64,000 nucleotides of DNA, taken from assembly GCA_943330855.2 (NCBI GenBank), contig CALQJI020000009.1:21839-85838 (forward strand), given 5' to 3'. Within the stretch, counting starts at the first letter, position 1. The number at the start of each line of letters is the position of its first letter. The notes under the pieces were generated by a model that was given only the letters and a program-made list of their open reading frames with translations, was not told the origin of the DNA and did no database searches. This stretch comes from Klebsiella pneumoniae (lineage in GTDB: Bacteria; Verrucomicrobiota; Verrucomicrobiia; Limisphaerales; SXTU01). Made by a program: the position numbers and the translations under genes. This document shows positions 58,038 through 64,000 of the stretch, piece after piece.

Positions 58038-59105
58038 TTATCGGTTCTCCCGAGCACGTTGTTCCATAAGTCGTTTCAAAAGGTCGCTTTCACCGCTGCC
58101 ACTCTGGCTGGGGGTGCTGGCGGGCGGCGGGCTTGAACTGCCCGCACTGCCGCCGCCGAAGTTGCTCGGACTGGTCGAGCTACCGGGGCTGTTGAAACTG
58201 CTCGTGGGCGGGACGGTGCTGGCCGAACTGCCACTCATCCGCGAGGCGTAATACGCAGTATATTCCTCGGAGTCCACGATGCCGTCGCGGTTTCGGTCCA
58301 TCAGGTCGAAGTTCGGGCGCAGCCGGGTATCCGCCTCGTCGCGCGAAATCTTGCCGTCACCATTGCGGTCCTGGTCGCGGATGCGGCGCTGGGCGGAGTC
58401 GGCGGGAGTTTCCTTGCTGCTGAACGACGAACCGGAACGCGAGGAACTGGAGTCCCGACTCGACCCGCTGGAGCTGCTGTAGCGCGAATCGCGGGTCGAA
58501 CTAGAGCTGTTAAAGCTAAACGGCGAACTGGAGCTGGAGCCAAAAGGCGAACTGAAACCCGAAGAAGAACTGCTCCCGTAATCCGACGGGCGTTCCGCTT
58601 CCCGCATCTTCCACTCGCCCTGGTCCTCGCGGCGCAGCATGTAACCGACCTTGAGTTCGAGCGGTTTGTCAGCGGAGACCAAGCGCACGAGGTTCGCCTC
58701 GACGCTGGTGATTTTGCAGTCGCCGATGGTTTCACCCACCGCCACGGCCTTGCGGTGGCTGGCGCTGCTGCCCTCGAAGAACGCCACGGAGCCTTTCGGA
58801 TAATCCAGCGTGCCCAGCAGCGAGAACGTCTCGATGACCGGGTCGCGGCGGATCGTGGGTGGCGGCGCCGCAGTTTCCGTGGTGCGCCCGGCGAAGCGGC
58901 GGGAGTTGAAGATGTTGCGGTCAGGGACGTTCTTGAACGCATCAAAGCTCGCGGCCGGGGAGGGAGCGGGTGCCGCTGCCGGCGCGGCTTTCGTCGCGGT
59001 CTTCGCGGTGGACGGTGGGGCCGGTGCGTTCGTGCGCGTCTGCGCGGCGGCAACCAGCGGGGTGAGCAGGAGCAAGCCAGCGGCGAGGAGTTGCGGAGCG
59101 TTCAT
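58038..59105 (-). CDS. GspC-like protein with Ser-rich linker and EF-hand pair
   Basis: A 355-residue exported protein. A signal peptide (LLAAGLLLLTPLVAAAQ) and Ala/Pro linker precede a GspC/PilP homology-region-like domain (FKNVPDRNIFNSRRF, PVIETFSLLGTLDYPKGSVA, VGETIGDCKITSVEANLVRL). A Ser-rich spacer of about 70 residues follows, then two EF-hand loops (DQDRNGDGKISRDEADTR and DLMDRNRDGIVDSEEYTAYY), then a second Ser/Pro tail. The EF-hands should bind calcium. GspC normally links the inner-membrane platform to the secretin; the calcium module is unusual. It ends one base before the N-domain gene. Confidence 0.8.
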   Translation of the reverse strand: MNAPQLLAAGLLLLTPLVAAAQTRTNAPAPPSTAKTATKAAPAAAPAPSPAASFDAFKNVPDRNIFNSRRFAGRTTETAAPPPTIRRDPVIETFSLLGTLDYPKGSVAFFEGSSASHRKAVAVGETIGDCKITSVEANLVRLVSADKPLELKVGYMLRREDQGEWKMREAERPSDYGSSSSSGFSSPFGSSSSSPFSFNSSSSTRDSRYSSSSGSSRDSSSSRSGSSFSSKETPADSAQRRIRDQDRNGDGKISRDEADTRLRPNFDLMDRNRDGIVDSEEYTAYYASRMSGSSASTVPPTSSFNSPGSSTSPSNFGGGSAGSSSPPPASTPSQSGSGESDLLKRLMEQRARENR

Positions 59106-59154
59106 GGGAATCAAATTGTCAGGACCATGCCACAGAAAGAGCCGTGCGACGAGG

Positions 59155-59265
59155 GCGCGAAGCGTTTGGACTGCGGTGGCTTTAGCACCACTTTGTTGGG
59201 CGTCCCAATTCTCCGCACGGCCCAGACAGCGGCGCTGAAGACGCCGCAGTCCAGACGCTTCGCGC
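59155..59265. repeat. Palindromic element, family B, copy 2
   Basis: Left arm 59155-59176 and right arm 59244-59265 pair with one mismatch in 22. The core shares CAGCGGCGCTGAAG with copy 1 at 35635-35743. It splits the secretion operon between the GspM-like and GspC-like genes. Confidence 0.88.
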
Positions 59266-59304
59266 GCTCCCAAGCCAGTGCGGTGATGCGTCGCGTTCAC
59301 GTTA

Positions 59305-59859
59305 TTATTTAACCGTCGCTTCATTCTTCTTCGGCGTGAGCACCAAGCCACTGAGTTGCAGTGCCAGCGTCAGGTTGCGCCCTTCGACATCGCGCGTGGT
59401 CAGGTCCACCACATCCACCTTCATCGCCATCGGGTCTTTCTCCACCTGATAGAGAAAGCGCGCGAGGCTCGCGAGGCTGCCCGTCGCGTCCGCGCGGCAT
59501 TCCAGCGTTTGGTATTCGTCGGCGGAGTTTGACCGCTTCCACTGCGGCTTCAGCCCGCTGATGGTCACGTTCGCGTCGCGCGACCAACGCTCGAAGGCCC
59601 GCAGCGCCTGACTCTCAGCGGCGGACGTGTCGTTCGTGAGCGCGTTGTCCCGCATGGAATTCCACTTGTCCCGCACGGCCCGGTCGCGCTCCAGCTTCTT
59701 GGTGCCCTCGGCCACCTTCTTCTCGAGGTCGGCGATGCGCGCGGTGCGGGCCTTCCAGCTCGCGGTGAGCGGCTTGAGCACGAAGCTGTCGCCCACGAGC
59801 AGCACGACGGCGGTGATGGTCAAAATGAGCAGGAGTTGTTCGCGGTTTTTGTGGTTCAT
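59305..59859 (-). CDS. gspM: GspM/PilO-like inner-membrane platform protein
   Basis: A 184-residue bitopic protein: an N-terminal helix (LLLILTITAVVLLVGDSFVL), a coiled coil (ARIADLEKKVAEGTKKLERD), and a ferredoxin-like domain (YQTLECRADATGSLASLARF). This is the GspM/PilO plan; the protein pairs with GspL in the T2SS inner-membrane platform. Its ATG overlaps the gspL stop by four bases, so the two are coupled. Confidence 0.83.
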   Translation of the reverse strand: MNHKNREQLLLILTITAVVLLVGDSFVLKPLTASWKARTARIADLEKKVAEGTKKLERDRAVRDKWNSMRDNALTNDTSAAESQALRAFERWSRDANVTISGLKPQWKRSNSADEYQTLECRADATGSLASLARFLYQVEKDPMAMKVDVVDLTTRDVEGRNLTLALQLSGLVLTPKKNEATVK

Positions 59860-61301
59860 CGGCTGGCTTGGGTTTCGCCCCAGTGAAAGTTAAAGGTGAA
59901 CTCAAGCGGCTGGTTGTTCTGCCCCCCCTTGATGTGCTCGACCTTGAGGTCGCTGACTTGCTTCGAGAGGTTCAATTTGTCGCGCATCTTGAGCCACGCG
60001 GCGTTGTTGCGCGCCGTGCCGCTGCACGTCACGCCCGAGCGGTCGCGAATCTCGATGGACTTCGCGGACACCGAGCCGTCCTCCGGGAACGCCTCGGTGA
60101 GCGTCTTCAAAATCGTCATCGCCCGGAACGACTCGTCATACCACGGGCGGAACTTGCGAATCTTCCCGTTGAGCTGGTCCACCTGCGTGACGCGCGTCGC
60201 CATCGCATCCCACTGCGTTTCCAGCCGCGCGAGCTGCCACTGCTGCCAGCCGAAGAGCGCGGCCACCACGAGCGCCACGCTGCTCACCAGCGCCGTGACG
60301 TAAACCAACTTCTTCGAGGAATACTGTTCCGTGAACTGCTGCCACTGGCTCACGTGCGGCGGCAGGAACTCGAAGCCCGACGCCTTACCGGTCAAGTGCC
60401 GCACCACCAACGCCAGCGCCGCGCTCGCCTGCGTGCCGCTCGGCAACGTGACGCCGAACTCCAGCGGCGCGAACTCCTTCACGAGCTGCGCGCGTAAGCC
60501 CAGCGCCTCGGCCCGGACGCGGACTTGCTCCTGCACTTCCTCCGCCAAGTCGTCGGAGCCGAACACCTTCAGGTTCCGCACCGTTGCCCGCACGTCGTCC
60601 GGCAACTGGCCCAGCGTGATGCGCAGCTCGCGCGCGAGGTAATCCTTCTGCACGCGCCGCTCGGAGCCGTCTTGCTCGAACGCGCCTTCCAGCACGCGCA
60701 GCGCACAGACGCCGCCCTGCGCCGTGACTTGCAGCGCCACACCCTTCTCACCGGGCACGAGCGCCACGACACCGCCCGCCGTGACGGACTCGCCCACCGG
60801 TTGCAGCGCCGAGATACCAAGGGTGAAGCTCACCGGGCGCAACCCGATGGATTCGAGCGCGTCCTGCAAGCGCGTGATGTGGTCGCGCGGGATGGCGACG
60901 ACCGTCGCCGTGCGCTCGCCGTCCGCCGCGCCGACGAGCGACTGCGCGAGCATCAAGGTCTCCGGCGCGTAGGGGAAACCGCGCTCGGCCTCCATCGCCA
61001 GTAGCGCGGCTACGTCTTCGGGCGACAGGCCGGCGGGGACTTTCACCGCGAGCGTGAGCGCCCAGTTTAACGGCACGCCGACGACGCACCGGCGGTCGCG
61101 CAGCCCGGCGGCTTCGAGATGTTTGCGCAGCTCTGCGCCGACGAGTTCGGGGTCGTTCGTGAGCGGGTCGAGCGCGAGCGTGACGCTGCCCGCCTTGCGG
61201 ATTTCGACCGCCCCGTTCGTGCGCTTGGCCGCGACGAAGTCGAGCCGGCTGCCATCGAGCACGAGGCCGAGCAGGGAGTTAGATTTGTTAGAGCCAGTCA
61301 T
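59856..61301 (-). CDS. gspL: GspL/PilM-PilN-like platform protein
   Basis: A 481-residue protein. Residues 1-310 form an actin-like PilM/GspL cytoplasmic domain (LLGLVLDGSRLDFVAAKRTN, VVGVPLNWALTLAVKVPAGL, EAERGFPYAPETLMLAQSLV). A transmembrane helix follows at about residues 325-345 (LVYVTALVSSVALVVAALFG), then a PilN-like periplasmic domain (AMTILKTLTEAFPEDGSVSA). GspL recruits the GspE ATPase to the membrane. It is coupled to gspM by a four-base overlap. Confidence 0.87.
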   Translation of the reverse strand: MTGSNKSNSLLGLVLDGSRLDFVAAKRTNGAVEIRKAGSVTLALDPLTNDPELVGAELRKHLEAAGLRDRRCVVGVPLNWALTLAVKVPAGLSPEDVAALLAMEAERGFPYAPETLMLAQSLVGAADGERTATVVAIPRDHITRLQDALESIGLRPVSFTLGISALQPVGESVTAGGVVALVPGEKGVALQVTAQGGVCALRVLEGAFEQDGSERRVQKDYLARELRITLGQLPDDVRATVRNLKVFGSDDLAEEVQEQVRVRAEALGLRAQLVKEFAPLEFGVTLPSGTQASAALALVVRHLTGKASGFEFLPPHVSQWQQFTEQYSSKKLVYVTALVSSVALVVAALFGWQQWQLARLETQWDAMATRVTQVDQLNGKIRKFRPWYDESFRAMTILKTLTEAFPEDGSVSAKSIEIRDRSGVTCSGTARNNAAWLKMRDKLNLSKQVSDLKVEHIKGGQNNQPLEFTFNFHWGETQASR

Positions 61302-61440
61302 GGGCAGAGAGTTGAGGGACGAGAAAGAGATGGAGCAACGCCACCGCAGCGCGATTGAAGAGTCGCTTTAGCCACGGATGAAAATCGGCTCGCTAGCTGC
61401 GGCTGGAGCGTGCGCATGTGCTGGATGGGCGAGCGCTGGC
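61302..61440. other. gspK-gspL gap with half family F repeat
   Basis: A 139-bp gap in an otherwise tightly packed operon. It contains a one-arm fragment of the family F element (TTTAGCCACGGATGAAAA, 61367-61384). No gene is visible. Confidence 0.55.
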
Positions 61441-62844
61441 TCATGGCAGGTTCTGCGCCTCCGTGATTTGGCGGCGGACTTCCAAGCCCAGCGCCCAGCC
61501 GAGGTGCGTGAGGTCTTGGCGTTGCCGAATCTTCGCCCCGCCTTCAGTCGTGTCGAAGATGAACTTCGCGCGCGAGTAGCCGCGCCCGTGGTGGCCGAGC
61601 GCCGCGATGTCCGCCGTGTAAACGTAGCTGCGACCGGTGATGTGCGGCCCGACTTGCTCGACGACCTGCGGTTCCAGCGCATCCTTCAGCCACGCGATGG
61701 AATGCTGCGTGTCTGTGCTGATGCGCGTGGCGACGAGCGCGTCGGCCTTCTCGGCGTCGAGGCCGGGGAGGCAGGCGAGCACGGTGGCGTTGGCGGTGTT
61801 CACGTTCACCAAGCCTTCGAGCATGACGTTGGTGGACGTGGTCAGGTCGTTCTCGATGAGGTGGAACTCCTCGGCGGTCAGGCCACTGCGGACGTAGAAC
61901 TGAAGCACGCTGCCGTTCGTGTTGTTGCCGGAGGGCGGCGGTTGATTCGTGCCACCGGGCGGTGCGTTGGTGGCGAAGCGCAGCAGCACTTGCGGCACCC
62001 GTTCCGCGCTCATACCGGCTTCCGTCATCAGCCGCGCCAGCGCCGGGGCGTCCACGGTGGTGATGTTGATTTTCGCGTCGCCGTTGGTGCGCGTGTTCGA
62101 CTGCTTGCTGTGGACGGTGACGTAGGCCAGCACGCCGCGATTGAGGACGCCGTCGTGGTTGTCGTTCGGCGAGGTGGCGTCCTCGTCGTCTTCGTTGCGA
62201 TCGAGCACGGCGTTCATGTTCGCGTCCTCGTCGTAAAGGATGTCGTGGGTGAAACCATAGACCAGCCGCAGCTCCTCGATGCTCTCGAAGGGCGTGTTCT
62301 TGCAGCGGTAAGGCGGGTTGAGCCGCGCGTAAATCTCATCCTCCGCGCCGTTCTCGGAGGGGTTGCTGTCGGTGTCGCGCCAATCCACCACGGCGGCGGC
62401 CAACTCGACGGACATGCGCGGCAACTTTTCGAGCATCGCCGCAGTGGCCGTGTTGAGGTTGAGCTTCGCGCCTTCATCCACGAGGCCGAACGTGACTTCG
62501 AGGTCGTCCTCTTCGTCGAGCGGTTGACCGATGAGCCAGAAGCGCGCGGTGCCGATTTGCACGGCCTCGACCTTGAGCGTGGCGGAGTCGGGCGGGACGC
62601 CGGGTTCAGTGACTTTCGCAAGGGCGTTGCTGATATAGCGGGCCGCGCCGGCGATGGCTTGCTCGGCTTCAAGCGTGGCGACGCGGTTGTCAGCGGCGCG
62701 CAGTTCGAGGGAAGAAGAGTTGGCGAAGTAGATGGCCAGGCTGACGAGGCCGAAGGCGACCCAGAGCACGATGATGAGCACGGAGCCGCGCTCGAAATGG
62801 GGCTCGACGGAGTCTCGCCCTACCAGTTGATGCGGCAGCCTCAT
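61441..62844 (-). CDS. gspK: Type II secretion minor pseudopilin K
   Basis: A 467-residue GspK-like tip pseudopilin. The hydrophobic N-helix is SVLIIVLWVAFGLVSLAIYF, preceded by a Gly that suits prepilin peptidase. The helix-hairpin-helix-like KLNLNTATAAMLEKLPRMSV and a second VNVNTANATVLACLPGLDAE are family features. An insertion at about residues 206-240 is acidic (LYDEDANMNAVLDRNEDD, SPNDNHDGVLNRG) and looks calcium-binding. The leader (MRLPHQLVGRDSVEPHFERG) is largely encoded by a family E repeat arm. The start overlaps the gspJ stop (ATGA). Confidence 0.88.
   Translation of the reverse strand: MRLPHQLVGRDSVEPHFERGSVLIIVLWVAFGLVSLAIYFANSSSLELRAADNRVATLEAEQAIAGAARYISNALAKVTEPGVPPDSATLKVEAVQIGTARFWLIGQPLDEEDDLEVTFGLVDEGAKLNLNTATAAMLEKLPRMSVELAAAVVDWRDTDSNPSENGAEDEIYARLNPPYRCKNTPFESIEELRLVYGFTHDILYDEDANMNAVLDRNEDDEDATSPNDNHDGVLNRGVLAYVTVHSKQSNTRTNGDAKINITTVDAPALARLMTEAGMSAERVPQVLLRFATNAPPGGTNQPPPSGNNTNGSVLQFYVRSGLTAEEFHLIENDLTTSTNVMLEGLVNVNTANATVLACLPGLDAEKADALVATRISTDTQHSIAWLKDALEPQVVEQVGPHITGRSYVYTADIAALGHHGRGYSRAKFIFDTTEGGAKIRQRQDLTHLGWALGLEVRRQITEAQNLP
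62797..62824. repeat. Family E half-element inside the gspK leader
   Basis: About 28 bases match the right arm of the family E element at 28741-28768 with two substitutions. Read in the gspK frame it encodes VGRDSVEPHF, ahead of the cleavage Gly and hydrophobic helix. Confidence 0.78.
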
Positions 62845-63677
62845 TGCGACCCTCCGGCGGTGGCGTTCGTGCTGGCTTCGGTGAGGATGGGGACGATTAG
62901 CTCCAGCGGAGCCTGTCGGCTGGCGCGGTCTTCGGAGGCCATTTGAAGCTGAAGCTTAATGGCGCGCGGGAGCTTCGGTTCGGCGGTGGCGGAGTCCCAC
63001 GATTCCAACCAGTCCGCACCGTCGTGGAAAGTGAACAGCGCCTCGGCCACGTCAGTGAGAAGGAGTTGCTCGACGGGTTGTTCCGCGATGCTGCCGGCGG
63101 GGAGGAGGTTGCGCGTGACGGCGCGGATGAGGTCTTTGCCCAGCGCGTTGCGGTTCGTGGAGTCCACGAGGAGGTAGGCGACTTTCTGCACGCTGGGCCA
63201 AGGGGACGCAGTGTCGAGCAGGCCGGAGTAGGTGTAAAAGTCCGGGCCGACTTGCGAGGCGAGGCCACCCGCACCGCCCGCCGCGCCGGCCAACGAACCG
63301 AAGCGCGGCGCGCTGTCAGTGCCACTGCCGGTGGGCGAGGTCTGAAGTTCACCCGCCAGCTTGGTGGAGTTGGTCGAGGGAGCGGCGAGGCTGGCGAGGT
63401 CGCGCTTGAGGATGATGAGCGCCTGGGTGAGCGGGAGGGATTTTTCGAGCGAGGCGGCAGAGCGGTTGCGCAGCTTGAGCGCGCTGTAGAACACGCCATT
63501 GATGGCCGCCAGCACGATGGCGAAGGCGACGACGGCAATCAAAAGTTCCAGCAGGGTGAAGGCGGCGCGGCGCTGGGTCCAAGGTCCAAGAGTGCAAAGT
63601 CCAAAGTCGTTTAGCTGACGAACGCGCCACTGACTTTGGACCTTGGACTCTTGGCCTTTGGACCGAACGAAGTTCAC
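62841..63677 (-). CDS. gspJ: Type II secretion minor pseudopilin J-like protein
   Basis: A 278-residue prepilin-type protein. The N-methylation segment is RRAAFTLLELLIAVVAFAIV, with the +5 Glu. The body (SLPLTQALIILKRDLASLAA, LLLTDVAEALFTFHDGADWL) resembles GspJ. The start is the GTG at 63677, overlapping the stop of the upstream gspI (GTGA), so translation is coupled. The leader is unusually long, about 37 residues, because a family G palindrome of about 89 bp lies within it. The frame is kept. Confidence 0.85.
   Translation of the reverse strand: MNFVRSKGQESKVQSQWRVRQLNDFGLCTLGPWTQRRAAFTLLELLIAVVAFAIVLAAINGVFYSALKLRNRSAASLEKSLPLTQALIILKRDLASLAAPSTNSTKLAGELQTSPTGSGTDSAPRFGSLAGAAGGAGGLASQVGPDFYTYSGLLDTASPWPSVQKVAYLLVDSTNRNALGKDLIRAVTRNLLPAGSIAEQPVEQLLLTDVAEALFTFHDGADWLESWDSATAEPKLPRAIKLQLQMASEDRASRQAPLELIVPILTEASTNATAGGSQ
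63576..63664. repeat. Palindromic element, family G, inside the gspJ leader
   Basis: Arms 63576-63608 and 63632-63664 pair with four mismatches in 33 and are built of GGTCCAAAG-like units. The element lies in coding sequence between the GTG start and the prepilin cleavage site. Confidence 0.87.
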
Positions 63678-64000
63678 AGCGTCCCTCCCTCCATCAGCGT
63701 GCTGACCGTCACTTCGTATTCGCGGCCTTGCACAAAATACGCGACGCGGACCGTGGTCTCCTGCAAGGCGCTGTCCTCGACCCACGCGGCGGACTCGATG
63801 GTCCAACGGTATTCGTGCGGGCCTTCGGTCACAGAGCCGTTGTCGCCGCTGGGCAGGGAACCGGTCACGGCGAGTTCGCTCAGGACGCGGTCGGCCACGC
63901 GCGCGGCCACGGCTTTCCGCTCGCCGACTTGCCCGGCGAGGCTGGCAATGCGCAGACCTTCCAGCGCCACCGGGATGACGATGGCCATGAACATGAGCGC
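63674..64000 (-). CDS. gspI: Type II secretion minor pseudopilin I-like protein (5' truncated by window edge)
   Basis: The C-terminal part (about 108 residues seen) of a pseudopilin. The visible N-end is the tail of the hydrophobic helix (FMAIVIPVALEGLRIASLAG), followed by a short beta-domain (PHEYRWTIESAAWVEDSALQ, VRVAYFVQGREYEVTVSTLM). The position immediately upstream of gspJ and gspK, and the size, fit GspI. The gene continues past the right edge. Confidence 0.75.
   Translation of the reverse strand, partial: ALMFMAIVIPVALEGLRIASLAGQVGERKAVAARVADRVLSELAVTGSLPSGDNGSVTEGPHEYRWTIESAAWVEDSALQETTVRVAYFVQGREYEVTVSTLMEGGTL

Overview
The window is GC-rich, densely coding bacterial DNA. The gene families point to the PVC superphylum, most likely a Verrucomicrobiota soil or freshwater lineage related to Pedosphaera/Limisphaerales. 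The clues are a DUF1501 protein, a C-terminal haem domain of the planctomycete/verrucomicrobial type, a sulfatase, many Tat-exported periplasmic enzymes, PQQ and NHL propellers, and a type II secretion system. BamA, Skp-like and LpxA proteins show a Gram-negative outer membrane. The taxonomic call is inference; there is no rRNA in the window.

Layout. 1-560: 3' end of lysC. 646-2776: an ECF sigma/anti-sigma pair (minus) and two small secreted paralogues (plus). 2806-6627: a large TPR-CHAT protein. 6807-13943: four exported enzymes or propeller proteins (DUF1501, PQQ/methyltransferase-like, metallophosphatase, enolase superfamily). 14058-16589: kinase-like/PP2C pair and two small envelope proteins. 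16646-17662: ruvB. 17824-21420: a large secreted metalloprotease. 21639-30746: envelope and housekeeping genes (HlyD-like, RlmI-like, CBM48, lpxA, cytochrome c, MsrP, LolA-like, NHL). 30920-33998: skp-like gene and bamA. 34120-37891: sulfatase, hydrolase and lactonase. 38045-52031: a nuoB-to-nuoN complex I operon without nuoA, with an antisense tRNA-Gln between nuoE and nuoF. 52078-64000 (minus): a type II secretion operon reading gspI-J-K-L-M, a GspC-like gene, and a secretin encoded as two separate proteins, followed by an NtrC-type two-component system.

The most unusual features are these. (1) The GspD-type secretin is split into two genes, each with its own signal peptide, and the break falls inside the last N-domain. 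(2) There is a heavy load of long inverted-repeat elements, which I label families A to J. Several lie inside genes without breaking the frame (CHAT protein, GspJ leader, GspK leader) or supply a start or stop codon. One copy has carried the 3' tail of lysC 6.1 kb downstream. (3) A tRNA-Gln with its own near-consensus promoter lies antisense inside the nuo operon. (4) A perfect CRP/FNR-like palindrome sits upstream of nuoB.

How the genes work together: nuo supplies the respiratory NADH dehydrogenase. Bam/Skp and LpxA build the outer membrane. The T2SS probably exports hydrolases such as the metalloprotease, and the adjacent sigma-54 system may control it. The ECF pair probably controls nearby envelope genes, which is a guess from position.
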